In this document: piece by piece, positions 8,444 through 17,533 of the stretch | How positions within the stretch are numbered: position 1 is the stretch's first letter | How the letters are laid out: each line of letters starts with the position of its first letter | NCBI RefSeq assembly: GCF_025502585.1 | Contig: NZ_CP106679.1 | Span: forward strand, 1,035,001-1,099,000 | Length of the DNA: 64,000 nucleotides | Direction: 5' to 3' | Origin: Reichenbachiella agarivorans | GTDB taxonomy: Bacteria > Bacteroidota > Bacteroidia > Cytophagales > Cyclobacteriaceae | Notes under the pieces: model-generated | Database searches by the model: none | Seen by the model: the letters and a program-made list of their open reading frames with translations, nothing else | What the model was told of the DNA's origin: nothing | Made by a program: the position numbers and the translations under genes

Positions 8444-9729
8444 TCGTCTCTATCAATCCCAACAAATCTGATTGGAAAGAACTGATCCAGCGTCCAGCGT
8501 TGGAGCAGCAAAACTTACAAGCTACGGTAGATGGTGTGTTCAACGCGATCCGCTCCAAAGGTGATCAGGCCTTGCTTGCCTATACCGAGCAGTTTGACAA
8601 AGCTAGCTTGAGCAGTTCTGTCATCAGTGAAAAGGAAGTAAATACTGCCGAAAAATTGGTCTCTCAAGAACTCAAAGATGCCATCACTTTAGCAGCCACG
8701 AATATTGGAGCCTTTCATGCCGCTCAAAAACCCAACCGAATAGAAGTAGAAACCGCTCCTGGCGTAGTCTGCTGGCAAGAAGCCAAAGGCATTCAGAAAG
8801 TAGGGATCTACATCCCAGGAGGGACAGCCCCATTGTTTTCGACCGTGCTGATGTTGGCGATTCCAGCCAAAATAGCAGGCTGTGACGAGATTGTGCTCTG
8901 CACACCTCCTGGGTCCGATGGTAGAGTCAATCCTGCCATTCTCTTTGCGGCTCGTTTTGCGGGAGTCAAACAGATATTCAAGGTAGGTGGAATTCAAGCC
9001 ATCGCCGCGATGACCTTCGGCACAGAGAGCATTCCCAAGGTGGACAAGATTTTCGGACCTGGCAACCAATACGTGACAGCTGCCAAACAGCGAGCCTCAC
9101 AACTCGGAGTAGCTATCGACATGCCAGCAGGTCCTTCGGAGCTTTTGGTCATGGCAGATGAAACAGCTATTCCTGCTTTTGTCGTGTCAGATTTGCTCTC
9201 TCAGGCAGAGCACGGGATCGACAGTCAAGTGATCTGTGTCGTCAAAAATAAAAATCAAATCCAAGCAATTCAAGAAGAATTAGAGACTCAGTTGGCCGCA
9301 TTGCCACGCAAAGAGATCGCCGAAAAAGCCATTGAAAACTCTAAAATCATTTGTATCCCAAATGATCAGGACTGTGTTGATTTCATCAACGAATATGCGC
9401 CAGAGCATTACATTCTTTGTGTTCAAAATGAAGACTTTTATCTCGATCAGGTGAGGAATGCAGGTTCGGTTTTCATCGGCAACTACACACCAGAAAGTGC
9501 CGGAGACTATGCTTCAGGCACCAATCACACCCTGCCGACCAATGGCTATGCCAAGTCCTATAGTGGTGTAAACCTGGATGCTTTTATGAAGAAAATCACT
9601 TTCCAAAAGATCACCGAACAAGGTATCCAAAACATCGGGCCAGCCATCGAGCACATGGCTGCAGCCGAACAATTACAAGCGCATAAAAACGCAGTGACTT
9701 TAAGACTAGAATACCTGACCAACAGCTAA
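8440..9729 (+). CDS. hisD: Histidinol dehydrogenase
   Basis: 429 residues, standard length. HisD oxidises L-histidinol to L-histidine in two NAD-dependent steps with a zinc ion. Family motifs are present in order: [18 protein letters not shown] (NAD/substrate lobe), [39 protein letters not shown] (zinc-side Gln/His), APEHYIL and SGTNHTLPT. Start overlaps the hisG stop (ATGA); an 11-base spacer separates it from hisC. Confidence 0.97.
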   Translation: MIVSINPNKSDWKELIQRPALEQQNLQATVDGVFNAIRSKGDQALLAYTEQFDKASLSSSVISEKEVNTAEKLVSQELKDAITLAATNIGAFHAAQKPNRIEVETAPGVVCWQEAKGIQKVGIYIPGGTAPLFSTVLMLAIPAKIAGCDEIVLCTPPGSDGRVNPAILFAARFAGVKQIFKVGGIQAIAAMTFGTESIPKVDKIFGPGNQYVTAAKQRASQLGVAIDMPAGPSELLVMADETAIPAFVVSDLLSQAEHGIDSQVICVVKNKNQIQAIQEELETQLAALPRKEIAEKAIENSKIICIPNDQDCVDFINEYAPEHYILCVQNEDFYLDQVRNAGSVFIGNYTPESAGDYASGTNHTLPTNGYAKSYSGVNLDAFMKKITFQKITEQGIQNIGPAIEHMAAAEQLQAHKNAVTLRLEYLTNS

Positions 9730-9740
9730 GAATCAAAGCA

Positions 9741-10778
9741 ATGAATATCAAAAGTCTTTTAAGAGATAACATCAGGTCGATGACTCCTTATAGTTCAGCT
9801 CGTGACGAGTTCGACAGCATAGCAGAGGTATATCTGGACGCCAACGAAAATCCCTTCGAAAACGGGATGAATCGTTATCCCGACCCATACCAAAAGACTG
9901 TCAAGACCAGGCTGAGTGAGATCAAAGGCGTGCCAGCAGCAAACATCCTCATAGGCAATGGGAGCGATGAGGTATTGGACTTGATTTACCGAGCATTTTG
10001 TGAACCCAAAATCAACAATGTGGTCTCACACAATCCGAGCTACGGCATGTATCCTGTTTTGTCTGAGATCAATGACGTACCGCTTCGAAAAGTCAATCTG
10101 GAGGAAAATTTTGTCCTCGATGGACAAAAAATGATTGATGCGTCTGATGAAAACACCAAAGTGTTCTTCATTTGCTCACCCAACAACCCCTCTGGCAACC
10201 TGCTCAACAAGGAAGAAATCAGAAAGATTCTGGATTTGAAGAGAGGGATTGTCGTGATAGATGAAGCCTACATTGACTTTGCGGAGACGGATTCATGGTT
10301 GGTCGATTTGAACAAATACCCCAACTTGATAGTATGCCAGACACTGTCCAAAGCATGGGGATTGGCTGGATTGAGAGTAGGTATGTGTTTCGCATCTGCG
10401 GAAATCATCAAGGTATTGAACGCCATCAAGCCTCCCTACAACATCAATATTCTGTCTCAAAAAGCAGCACTTGATGCCTTGAATCGAGAAGAAGAATTCA
10501 AGCAGCACCTAAAAGTCATCATGGCTGAAAAGGTGAAAATAGAAAAGGCTTTGACCGACTCAAAAGTGATCAAAAAGTTGTTTCCATCGGATTCCAATTT
10601 CGTATTGGCAAGGGTAGAGAACGCCCTTGAACTTTATAATTTCCTCTTAAAGAGAAAAGTAATCGTAAGAAACAGGTCTAAAGAATACCTCTGCGACAAT
10701 TGTCTCCGCTTCACGATCGGTACACCCGTGGAGAATCAGCGATTGATCGAGGGAATAGCTGCTTACGAAAAGAAATAA
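9741..10778 (+). CDS. hisC: Histidinol-phosphate aminotransferase
   Basis: 345 residues, fold-type I PLP enzyme converting imidazole-acetol phosphate to histidinol phosphate with glutamate. Motifs: DANENPFENGMNRYPDP near the N terminus, the VIDEAYIDF cofactor-binding segment, and the PLP lysine in QTLSKAWGLAGLRVG (around residue 207). Standard length. Followed by a 38-base spacer that contains three heptamer repeats before hisB. Confidence 0.96.
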   Translation: MNIKSLLRDNIRSMTPYSSARDEFDSIAEVYLDANENPFENGMNRYPDPYQKTVKTRLSEIKGVPAANILIGNGSDEVLDLIYRAFCEPKINNVVSHNPSYGMYPVLSEINDVPLRKVNLEENFVLDGQKMIDASDENTKVFFICSPNNPSGNLLNKEEIRKILDLKRGIVVIDEAYIDFAETDSWLVDLNKYPNLIVCQTLSKAWGLAGLRVGMCFASAEIIKVLNAIKPPYNINILSQKAALDALNREEEFKQHLKVIMAEKVKIEKALTDSKVIKKLFPSDSNFVLARVENALELYNFLLKRKVIVRNRSKEYLCDNCLRFTIGTPVENQRLIEGIAAYEKK

Positions 10779-10785
10779 TGAACCG

Positions 10786-10806
10786 TTGACTATCGACTGT
10801 TGACCA
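10786..10806 (+). repeat. Three tandem heptamers in hisC-hisB spacer
   Basis: TTGACTA, TCGACTG and TTGACCA stand head to tail (consensus TYGACYR). The same unit recurs in the hisH-hisA spacer and at the hisF-hisIE junction. Not coding; function unknown. Confidence 0.7.
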
Positions 10807-10816
10807 AACACCAATT

Positions 10817-11950
10817 ATGAAAAAAATATTATTCATTGATAGAGACGGCACACTTGTGCTAGAGCCACCTGTTGATTACCAACTAGACTCCCTCGAAAAG
10901 CTAGAGTTCTACCCTGGTGCATTCCAATGGATGGCCAAAATCGCCAAACTCGGTTACGAACTAGTCATGGTCACCAACCAAGATGGTTTGGGGACTACTT
11001 CGTTCCCTGAGGACACTTTCTGGCCAGCACACAACAAGTGTATGCAGGCCTTCGAAAATGAAGGTGTAAAATTCGATGCTGTCAAGATCGACCGCAGCTT
11101 TCCTGCCGACAATGCTCCCACACGTAAGCCCAGAACAGGCATGCTTACGGAGTACATGGATGGCAGCTACGACCTAGCCAATTCTTATGTGATCGGTGAC
11201 CGTATTACAGATGTAGAATTGGCAAAAAACCTCGGTGCAAAAGCTATTTTCATCAATAACGAAGAAGGGCTCGGTGCAGATGAGATTTCTGCCAAGGTGG
11301 AAGAACTGAAAAACTGCATCGCATTGACGACCACAAATTGGGAAGACATCTATAATCTCGTCAGTCGTGGTTCACGCAAGGGTACTGTCAAGCGCACCAC
11401 CAAAGAAACCGATATTGATATCGAGGTAGAACTAGACGGGACTGGACAAGCTGATATCAACACGGGTATCAAATTCTTCGATCACATGCTTGATCAAATC
11501 GCCAAGCATGGACTGTTGGATCTCAAAATCCAAGTCAAAGGCGATCTCGAAGTGGACGAGCACCACACCATCGAGGACACAGGTATCGCACTAGGCGAGG
11601 CAATCGCACAGGCATTGGGCAATAAGAAAGGGATCGAAAGATATGGATTCTGCCTGCCCATGGATGATTGTTTGTGTCAGGTAGCCTTGGATTTTGGAGG
11701 ACGAAACTGGATCGAATGGGATGCGGAATTCAAACGTGAGATGGTGGGGAAAATGCCAACGGAAATGTTCTTTCACTTCTTCAAGTCATTCTCGGATGCA
11801 GCCAAGTGCAATCTGAACATCAAAGCAGAAGGAGACAACGAGCACCACAAGATTGAAGGGATTTTCAAGGCTTTTGCGAAAGCCATCAAAATGTCCGTCA
11901 AGCAAGACAAAGACAAAATGATTTTACCCTCGACCAAAGGAATGTTATGA
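10817..11950 (+). CDS. hisB: Bifunctional histidinol-phosphatase / imidazoleglycerol-phosphate dehydratase
   Basis: 377 residues with two fused domains. Residues 1-170 are a HAD-type phosphatase (DxD motif FIDRDGTL, Asp8 and Asp10; [22 protein letters not shown]), which makes histidinol from histidinol phosphate. Residues about 186-377 are IGP dehydratase ([23 protein letters not shown] with His249-His250, and a late [15 protein letters not shown]), which binds Mn. The fused form is known in enterobacteria and many Bacteroidota. Overlaps hisH by 4 bases. Confidence 0.97.
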   Translation: MKKILFIDRDGTLVLEPPVDYQLDSLEKLEFYPGAFQWMAKIAKLGYELVMVTNQDGLGTTSFPEDTFWPAHNKCMQAFENEGVKFDAVKIDRSFPADNAPTRKPRTGMLTEYMDGSYDLANSYVIGDRITDVELAKNLGAKAIFINNEEGLGADEISAKVEELKNCIALTTTNWEDIYNLVSRGSRKGTVKRTTKETDIDIEVELDGTGQADINTGIKFFDHMLDQIAKHGLLDLKIQVKGDLEVDEHHTIEDTGIALGEAIAQALGNKKGIERYGFCLPMDDCLCQVALDFGGRNWIEWDAEFKREMVGKMPTEMFFHFFKSFSDAAKCNLNIKAEGDNEHHKIEGIFKAFAKAIKMSVKQDKDKMILPSTKGML

Positions 11951-12534
11951 GCAAAGTCGTCATCATAGATTATGGTGCGGGCAACGTCCGCTCCGTCAAA
12001 TTCGCCTGTGAACGCCTTGGACTGCAGGCCGAACTGAGCAACAAGATCGAGGTGATCGAATCGGCAGATAAATTAATTTTCCCTGGTCAGGGAGAAGCGA
12101 GTTCGTCGATGAAAGCGCTAAAAGAAGCAGGTCTTGTAGAAGTGATCAAAAATGCCAAACAACCCTTTTTAGGTATCTGCTTAGGCATGCAACTAATGTG
12201 TGAATACTCAGAGGAAAATGATACCCAAGGCTTAGGGATTTTTCCGCTGCCAGTCAAATTGTTTTCAGCTAAAGACGTGAAAGTCCCTCACATGGGATGG
12301 AATCAAATTGAAGCCTTGAAAACCCCTCTGATGAACGGTTTGAGTGAGAAAGAATTTGTTTACTTCGTGCACTCCTATTACGTACCTGACTCTGAATGGA
12401 CAATCGCCAAGGCCAATTATCCAGATGCTTTTAGTGCTGCATTGCACAAGGACAATTTTTACGGTTGCCAGTTTCACCCCGAAAAAAGTGGGACTTTCGG
12501 ACAATTGATATTGAAGAATTTTATTGAAATGTAA
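11947..12534 (+). CDS. hisH: Imidazole glycerol phosphate synthase, glutaminase subunit
   Basis: 195 residues, class I glutamine amidotransferase that feeds ammonia to HisF. The catalytic triad is visible: Cys78 in [12 protein letters not shown] and His177/Glu179 in [18 protein letters not shown] near the N terminus and FPGQGEAS (oxyanion region) are also typical. Its stop is followed by a spacer made almost wholly of four heptamer repeats. Confidence 0.97.
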   Translation: MSKVVIIDYGAGNVRSVKFACERLGLQAELSNKIEVIESADKLIFPGQGEASSSMKALKEAGLVEVIKNAKQPFLGICLGMQLMCEYSEENDTQGLGIFPLPVKLFSAKDVKVPHMGWNQIEALKTPLMNGLSEKEFVYFVHSYYVPDSEWTIAKANYPDAFSAALHKDNFYGCQFHPEKSGTFGQLILKNFIEM

Positions 12535-12539
12535 TACGG

Positions 12540-12567
12540 TCCACAGTCGACCGTCAACTGTTGACAT
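12540..12567 (+). repeat. Four tandem heptamers in hisH-hisA spacer
   Basis: TCCACAG, TCGACCG, TCAACTG and TTGACAT run without gaps right up to the hisA start codon at 12568. They are more divergent than the copies in the other spacers but keep the 7-base period. They fill 28 of the 33 spacer bases. Confidence 0.65.
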
Positions 12568-13287
12568 ATGAGAATAATACCTGCAATCGATCTAATAGAC
12601 GGCAAATGCGTCCGACTCACCAAAGGCGACTATGACCAGAAAAAAATATACAACGAAAATCCACTCGAAGTAGCCAAAGAATTTGAGGCAGCAGGAATCA
12701 AATTCCTCCATCTCGTGGATCTTGATGGGTCAAAAGCCCGTGAAATCAAAAATGCAGCGGTACTAGAAAGCATCACCACTCACACCAACCTAATCGTTGA
12801 TTTCGGAGGTGGGATTCGCTCAGACAAGGACATCAATATCGCATTTGACGCAGGTGCAGCACAAGTCAACCTCGGCAGTGTAGCCTTGGAAAACAAAGCC
12901 CTATTTGGAGAATGGCTCAAGAAATTTGGAAGCGAAAAAATCATCCTCAGTGCCGACTCCACCAACCGAAAAATCGCTATCAATGGATGGCAAGAAGAAT
13001 CACAAGTTGATCTTTTTGACCTGATCAAAGAATATGAGGCCATGGGCAACCTGTACATGGTATGCACGGACATCAGCAAGGACGGCATGTTGCAAGGAAT
13101 CGCTGTAGATTTGTACGAAGATTTGATGCGCGAATTTCCGAAGCAAAAGATAGTAGCAAGTGGAGGGGTCAAAGACATCACCGATGTAGAAGCCGCCGCG
13201 GCTCTAAAAATGGACGGCATCATCATCGGGAAAGCCATCTATGAAAACAAAATTTCACTGAAACAACTCGAAGCTTATGCTGACTAA
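12568..13287 (+). CDS. hisA: ProFAR isomerase
   Basis: 239 residues, (beta-alpha)8 barrel isomerising ProFAR to PRFAR. It shows the half-barrel duplication of the family: [20 protein letters not shown] with Asp8 at the N terminus, [10 protein letters not shown], and in the second half [12 protein letters not shown] (Asp in the catalytic position) and [11 protein letters not shown] with the phosphate-binding GG. Ends 11 bases inside hisF. Confidence 0.97.
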   Translation: MRIIPAIDLIDGKCVRLTKGDYDQKKIYNENPLEVAKEFEAAGIKFLHLVDLDGSKAREIKNAAVLESITTHTNLIVDFGGGIRSDKDINIAFDAGAAQVNLGSVALENKALFGEWLKKFGSEKIILSADSTNRKIAINGWQEESQVDLFDLIKEYEAMGNLYMVCTDISKDGMLQGIAVDLYEDLMREFPKQKIVASGGVKDITDVEAAAALKMDGIIIGKAIYENKISLKQLEAYAD

Positions 13288-14032
13288 AAGAATCGTTCCT
13301 TGTTTGGACATCAAAGATGGCCGAACAGTCAAAGGTGTCAACTTCGTCAATCTTCGTGACGCTGGCGATCCCGTGGAGCTGGCTACAATCTACTCCGAAC
13401 AAGGCGCAGATGAGTTGGTATTTCTTGACATCACTGCGACTGGAGATGGACGAAAAACCACCGCAGAGTTGGTGGAAAAAGTAGCTGAAAAGGTGAATAT
13501 CCCCTTTACAGTCGGTGGAGGAATCAAATCTGTGGAAGATGTCTACACTTTGTTGCATCGCGGTGCTGACAAGATTTCTATCAACTCCTGGGCGGTCAAG
13601 GAACCCAAAGTACTTGACGAACTCGCAGCACAGTTTGGGAGTCAATGTGTAGTACTCGCTGTAGATGCCAAGCAAATCAATGGACAGTGGAAAGTTCATC
13701 TTGTGGGAGGAAAAGTTCCTACTGAGATTGATTTGTTCGATTGGGTCAGAGAGGCTGAGATCAGAGGCGCTGGTGAGATACTTTTCACCTCCATGGATCA
13801 CGATGGATCAAAAGCAGGATTTGCCAATGAAGCATTAGCCAAACTCTCGGAGTTGGTCAACATCCCGATCATTGCCTCAGGTGGTGCAGGGTGTATTCAG
13901 GATTTTGCTGATACCTTTACCCTCGGAAAAGCTGACGCAGCACTAGCTGCCAGTGTTTTCCATTTCAAGGAAATAGAAATCCCAACCCTAAAACAAGAAT
14001 TAAAACTACAGGGAATACCTGTAAGACTTTAA
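13277..14032 (+). CDS. hisF: Imidazole glycerol phosphate synthase, cyclase subunit
   Basis: 251 residues, homologous barrel to HisA. It combines PRFAR and ammonia from HisH to give IGP and AICAR. Motifs: [19 protein letters not shown] with the catalytic Asp11, [20 protein letters not shown] (second catalytic Asp), [12 protein letters not shown] and IIASGGAG. The start codon lies inside hisA (11-base overlap), implying coupled translation. Confidence 0.97.
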   Translation: MLTKRIVPCLDIKDGRTVKGVNFVNLRDAGDPVELATIYSEQGADELVFLDITATGDGRKTTAELVEKVAEKVNIPFTVGGGIKSVEDVYTLLHRGADKISINSWAVKEPKVLDELAAQFGSQCVVLAVDAKQINGQWKVHLVGGKVPTEIDLFDWVREAEIRGAGEILFTSMDHDGSKAGFANEALAKLSELVNIPIIASGGAGCIQDFADTFTLGKADAALAASVFHFKEIEIPTLKQELKLQGIPVRL

Positions 14033-14089
14033 CAACCGAGAGTTTGTCGATCAATAAACTATCGACCCTCTATTAACAAGAAAGATACC

Positions 14090-14698
14090 ATGGACAATCG
14101 ACTATCGACCATTGACTATAACAAAACCAACGGATTAGTACCAGCCATCATTCAAGATGCCAAAACCAAAAATGTACTGATGCTAGGCTACATGAACGAA
14201 GAAGCACTCGCTAGGACCCAAGAAACGGGCAAGGTGACTTTTTATAGTCGCAGCAAACAAAGACTCTGGACCAAAGGAGAAACCAGTGGAAATTTCCTCG
14301 AACTAAGGGACATTAAATTGGACTGTGACAATGATACCCTGTTGATCTCGGTCAATCCAGTTGGCCCAGCTTGTCACAAAGGAACCGACACTTGTTGGGG
14401 AGAAGAAAACAAGCCGAATTTTGGTTTCATCTCTCAGCTAGAAGCTGTCATCAAAGATCGTCATGACAATCCTGACGAAAAATCATACACCTCCTCTCTA
14501 TTCAAAAAGGGGATCAACAAAGTTGCCCAAAAAGTAGGTGAAGAAGCGGTAGAAGTAGTCATCGAAGCAAAGGACAATGACGAAGGTCTGTTTCTTAACG
14601 AATCTGCCGATCTATTGTACCACTACATGATCTTGCTCCGCGCCAAGGGATATGATTTACATGATGTAGTGAAAATACTAGAGGCAAGACACAAATAA
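14090..14698 (+). CDS. hisIE: Phosphoribosyl-AMP cyclohydrolase / phosphoribosyl-ATP pyrophosphatase
   Basis: 202 residues with two domains: HisI (to about residue 110; VLMLGYMNEEAL, FYSRSKQRLWTKGETSGN, zinc ligands in GPACHKGTDTCWG) and HisE (SLFKKGINKVAQKVGEEAVE then ESADLLYHYMILL). They carry out steps 2 and 3 of the pathway. The first ten residues (MDNRLSTIDY) are read from the heptamer repeat, and no other start codon is available before the conserved NGLVPAIIQD. The gene is last in the operon and followed by a strong terminator. Confidence 0.96.
   Translation: MDNRLSTIDYNKTNGLVPAIIQDAKTKNVLMLGYMNEEALARTQETGKVTFYSRSKQRLWTKGETSGNFLELRDIKLDCDNDTLLISVNPVGPACHKGTDTCWGEENKPNFGFISQLEAVIKDRHDNPDEKSYTSSLFKKGINKVAQKVGEEAVEVVIEAKDNDEGLFLNESADLLYHYMILLRAKGYDLHDVVKILEARHK
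14091..14118 (+). repeat. Four tandem heptamers forming the hisIE 5' end
   Basis: TGGACAA, TCGACTA, TCGACCA and TTGACTA are contiguous, with the hisIE ATG at 14090-14092 overlapping the first unit. Degenerate relatives occur just upstream (TCGATCA at 14047, TCGACCC at 14062). Here the repeat is translated. Confidence 0.7.
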
Positions 14699-14737
14699 AA
14701 AACCACTGTGGTATGAATATCATACCACAGTGGTTTT
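14699..14737. terminator. Bidirectional terminator of his operon and DUF2807 gene
   Basis: A perfect stem of 15 pairs (ACCACTGTGGTATGA at 14702-14716, loop ATA, TCATACCACAGTGGT at 14720-14734), extended by AAA/TTT on the flanks. The A/T flanks give a T-tail on both strands, so it serves hisIE and the convergent lipoprotein gene. Confidence 0.9.
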
Positions 14738-14758
14738 GTGTGAATATAAATGTGTGTA

Positions 14759-15490
14759 TTATATTTTTTCTATGGTGGAATTACCACTCATGTCTATTGC
14801 CTTGATTACTGCGTCTCCACCATATCTCAGTACACTCGCACCTGTAGCGTTGAGGCGTAGCTCTTGGTTGATGACCAATTTTGCCTGACTCGCTCCAGAC
14901 AAAGTCAAATTCGCCATGTTGACTTCCATTCGGTCATCAGACACTCTACTAGCACCTGTAAGATTCAAGACGATAGAATTAGCCTCTCCTCTAATCTCTA
15001 AATTGGATGCGCCAGCAAGATTGGCTGTCAAACTAGCCGTACTCACTTCTGTTCGCAAGAAACTCGCTCCCGAGAGATCAAAAGTAACTGCACTTTCATA
15101 AGTCACACCAGAAGCCGTCAGTCTAGACCCTCCTGTAAGGGATATGGCCTTTATTGGATGGTTTGTATATACTCGTGCCTTCAGGATCGTTCTACCGCTC
15201 ACATTGACATTATCCAAACGAATACTCAAATTCCCATTTTCTTGATTGGCCTCAATATACTGGTGGAGATTTTCATTTGATTCGATCAATACATATTCGT
15301 TGTCTCCCTCAGCCTCAAAAATCTCAACGTCAAACCCACTAGACACCTGAATGGTACTGAAATCACCAACAGTAATCTCCTCTGTGGTAATGGTCGCAGA
15401 AGGATTGATCTCATCGTCGCATGAAGAAAAGACCAATACACATCCTACCAACAAACCCAAGCCTAAATAATTCACCTTTTTTGAAATCAT
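14759..15490 (-). CDS. DUF2807 (GIN domain) lipoprotein
   Basis: 243 residues from ATG 15490. The signal peptide ends in a lipobox (LVFSSC, Cys near residue 24), so it is a lipoprotein. The rest is the DUF2807 beta-solenoid, seen as a repeated pattern of small polar/acidic rungs (LTGGSRLTASG, LSGASFLRTEV, LAGASNLEIRG, LTGASRVSDD, LSGASQAKLVI). Such domains are frequent in Bacteroidota surface proteins of unknown role. Starts upstream were rejected because a promoter match lies between them and 15490. Confidence 0.85.
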   Translation of the reverse strand: MISKKVNYLGLGLLVGCVLVFSSCDDEINPSATITTEEITVGDFSTIQVSSGFDVEIFEAEGDNEYVLIESNENLHQYIEANQENGNLSIRLDNVNVSGRTILKARVYTNHPIKAISLTGGSRLTASGVTYESAVTFDLSGASFLRTEVSTASLTANLAGASNLEIRGEANSIVLNLTGASRVSDDRMEVNMANLTLSGASQAKLVINQELRLNATGASVLRYGGDAVIKAIDMSGNSTIEKI

Positions 15491-15509
15491 CTTATTAGCA
15501 TTTAAATCA

Positions 15510-15540
15510 CAAATTCTATTTTCCTCTGATGATTTGACAA
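15510..15540 (-). promoter_or_regulatory. Possible promoter of DUF2807 lipoprotein
   Basis: On the minus strand TTG (15540-15538) is followed after 19 bases by TAGAATTTG (15518-15510), one base longer than the TAnnTTTG consensus. The position, 20 bases before the start codon, fits. Confidence 0.4.
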
Positions 15541-15641
15541 TAAGCATGCCATCTTCAAAAAAATCGTGATTTTACTAAGACCCTATAAATCAGCCAATAA
15601 CAAAATATTGATAATTTATAAAAGTGAAAGTTTTCTGAAAT

Positions 15642-15659
15642 ATACCCAAATCTGGGTAT
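15642..15659. promoter_or_regulatory. Inverted repeat ATACCCA-N4-TGGGTAT
   Basis: A perfect 7-base inverted repeat with 4-base spacer, overlapping the TTG of a predicted plus-strand promoter (15659-15661). It is of operator size. No regulator gene is next to it. Confidence 0.4.
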
Positions 15660-15689
15660 TGAATAAGGTGTAGGGAATGGTCATCTTTG

Positions 15690-15787
15690 AATTGTAATCA
15701 ACTGACACCTAAACTAAGTTATTACAAGATAATTTTTCTCGAATAAATGCTGCTGACGACACCATGAAGATGGTGTCGTTGTTTTTT
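15690..15787 (+). ncRNA. Candidate small RNA, copy 1
   Basis: No gene reads rightward here, yet a strong rightward intrinsic terminator ends at 15787. A promoter match, TTG (15659-15661), N20, CATCTTTG (15682-15689), would start a transcript near 15695, giving about 90 bases. The block at 15730-15755 (TAATTTTTCTC, GAAT, AAATGCTGCTG) recurs at 55526-55547 without the GAAT, again directly before a terminator hairpin. The RNA is inferred; the shared block and terminator are seen. An alternative is a shared mobile fragment. Confidence 0.45.
15756..15787 (+). terminator. Intrinsic terminator of candidate small RNA
   Basis: Stem ACGACACCAT / ATGGTGTCGT, loop GAAG, followed by TGTTTTTT. The T-run is on the plus strand and overlaps the stop codon of the convergent GreA/B-like gene. 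On the minus strand no T-run follows. Confidence 0.75.
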
Positions 15788-16235
15788 ATAGCACTTCCAA
15801 AATTTGTTCGGATTTCTTCATCCAGTCAAAAGTCTCTCCTTCTCTCTTACCCAACATCTGCTGTGCGATGGGAGAAATAGGTGAGATAGCCATCGCTTGG
15901 TTCATTTTGCCACGCACCAATCCAATACTGATTGAGATAAAAAAGAGACCTTTCTCTGTTTTGACCAAAGCACCAGACTCTACGGTTGACATCTTCTTCT
16001 TAGGATCTATTGATCCCAAAACCTTCTTTTGATGCAGCAAATCCGTGAATTGCTTGGCATACATATCTCTCTCATTTTGGCTCATGGCACGACCCGTCTC
16101 GTACTTGTCTCCAGCAGAGGATTTTGTTTCATTATTTGCCGATTCTTGAGCTGCTTCCATACTTGATTTGGCAATCTCAATTTTATCATCGAGTGTCTTC
16201 AGACAAGCATGATAAATGTCTTCTTTTAAAGTCAC
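15786..16235 (-). CDS. GreA/GreB-like transcription elongation factor
   Basis: 149 residues. The N-terminal half is a helical, coiled-coil-like stretch rich in Lys/Glu (DKIEIAKSSMEAAQESANNE...QFTDLLHQKKVLGSI); the C-terminal half is a Gre-type FKBP-like domain with SGALVKTEKGLFFISIS and AISPISPIAQQMLGKREGE, close to the SPLGRALLGKREG signature. Gre factors insert a coiled coil into RNA polymerase to stimulate transcript cleavage. This shorter Bacteroidota family is usually annotated GreAB-like; true cleavage activity is not established. Separated by 7 bases from the upstream propeller gene. Confidence 0.78.
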   Translation of the reverse strand: MTLKEDIYHACLKTLDDKIEIAKSSMEAAQESANNETKSSAGDKYETGRAMSQNERDMYAKQFTDLLHQKKVLGSIDPKKKMSTVESGALVKTEKGLFFISISIGLVRGKMNQAMAISPISPIAQQMLGKREGETFDWMKKSEQILEVL

Positions 16236-16242
16236 GTGTGTT

Positions 16243-17238
16243 TTATAAATCTAGTTTCATCACTCTCCCTTGGCTACCTGCCACCCAGATGGCACCATCT
16301 GCGGACACATCCACGGCATGAAACCCTGGATAATTGGTCTTGATCCAAGTATAGCCAGAGTCATTGGAAATGTAAGTACCTCCTGGGCCTGTAGACACCA
16401 CATGCAGGCAATCCACAAAACGAACGGAGGATTGATAAACGGGAAAATTCTCCGAATGAATCCAAAATTCTCCTCCATCTTCCGTTACCACCACATTTTG
16501 ATTTCCTTCGTCTTCTTTGGTATAGTCCCCACCTACTGCGACTCCCAACAGGTTGTTGCAAAAATCGATTGAGAAAATTCCTTGGCTACTTTCTCCTTGG
16601 ATAATAGGCACAGCTTCGGCCTTCCAGCTTTTCAAACCAGCATCCGATATATAGAGTCGTGCTATTGATCCCCCTGTACCATTCACAAATATCTCATCAT
16701 TCAAATACAGATGGCTACCACTCGCAGCAAATCCACCTGCCTCACCGTCGGCCATCTCGGGGAGCTTTTTTGGATTCACCCTTTTCCAAGTCTTGCCACC
16801 ATTGGTAGTTCTGAGGACAAACAATTTACCCTCTATCGGATCACCAGTCAATACTCCCTTCAAAGAATCCGAAAAAGAGAATCCGTTAAAAAAGCCTTCT
16901 TCAAATGTATTGGCATACACCAAAGACCAAGACTTTCCAGCATTTTCACTTCGATAAATATTAGATTTTGAGCCTTCACCAGCACTCATCACCAAGACAG
17001 TTTTCGTATCAAACACCTCTATGTCTCTAAAATCCATCTCCTGAGTGTTGGGGATCACAACTTTCTGCCATGAAGCACCCCCATCATCAGTCTTTGCTAT
17101 AGTGCCCTTGGTCCCACTTACCCAGACCACTTCCTGATTCAAAACAGAAATACCACGCAAAGAAGCTGTAGAATCTATGACAGTTTGTGCATGCACTTCC
17201 CAAGTGATCATTGATATGAAAATGAGTAAATATTTCAT
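16243..17238 (-). CDS. Secreted YCF48/BNR-type beta-propeller protein
   Basis: 331 residues with a signal peptide (MKYLLIFISMITWEVHAQ). The rest is a propeller of Asp-box blades: TDDGGASWQKV, SENAGKSWSLV, TTNGGKTWKRV, TEDGGEFWIHS, SNDSGYTWIKT. This pattern is typical of YCF48/photosystem-II-assembly-like and sialidase-like proteins, often mis-annotated as oxidoreductases in Bacteroidota. No catalytic residues for sialidase were recognised. Location is periplasmic or extracellular. Role unknown. Confidence 0.82.
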   Translation of the reverse strand: MKYLLIFISMITWEVHAQTVIDSTASLRGISVLNQEVVWVSGTKGTIAKTDDGGASWQKVVIPNTQEMDFRDIEVFDTKTVLVMSAGEGSKSNIYRSENAGKSWSLVYANTFEEGFFNGFSFSDSLKGVLTGDPIEGKLFVLRTTNGGKTWKRVNPKKLPEMADGEAGGFAASGSHLYLNDEIFVNGTGGSIARLYISDAGLKSWKAEAVPIIQGESSQGIFSIDFCNNLLGVAVGGDYTKEDEGNQNVVVTEDGGEFWIHSENFPVYQSSVRFVDCLHVVSTGPGGTYISNDSGYTWIKTNYPGFHAVDVSADGAIWVAGSQGRVMKLDL

Positions 17239-17338
17239 GCTTACAAATTAGTAAATTTTCCGCTGAGAATATCAAATGCTTGTTTGGAATCGCAAATCTC
17301 ACCAAGGTCTGTGGTATTCATCTTTGAAACTGGTCTGT

Positions 17339-17359
17339 TGGTCTGTGTGCCACAGACCA
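17339..17359. repeat. Intergenic palindrome TGGTCTGTG-TGC-CACAGACCA
   Basis: A perfect 9-base-pair stem with 3-base loop. A close relative (GGTCTGTGA-G-TCACAGGCC) occurs at 39413-39431, also intergenic. It has no T-run, so it is more likely a short interspersed palindrome than a terminator. The rest of 17239-17430 shows nothing recognisable. Confidence 0.4.
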
Positions 17360-17430
17360 CGGAGAGTAGTAAGCTCTGTCAAGCCAGTGATCTATACAAT
17401 AACATGAAGAATGAATGGGAAGTAAAGAAA

Positions 17431-17533
17431 GGAGTGGGACATACTGGATTCGAATCGGGACGCCGAACCGCAGTGACCTCTGCCCTGTCAAGGCAGCACT
17501 CTAAACCATGAAATCTGAAAATGAGTGAAAAAA
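17431..17533 (-). repeat. Chimeric tRNA-Val fragment, copy 1
   Basis: A 103-base unit nearly identical to the next one. Read on the minus strand it keeps the anticodon arm (TGCCTTGACAGGGCA), the variable loop and the 3' acceptor strand of the neighbouring tRNA-Val(GAC). Acceptor 5' strand and D arm are replaced by unrelated AT-rich sequence, and about 16 bases (containing GGCGTCCC) are inserted in the T arm. It cannot fold as a tRNA. Confidence 0.75.

Noticed and set aside
13223-13801. 192-residue minus-strand frame opposite hisF
   Set aside because: Antisense shadow of hisF, whose own frame carries all catalytic motifs.
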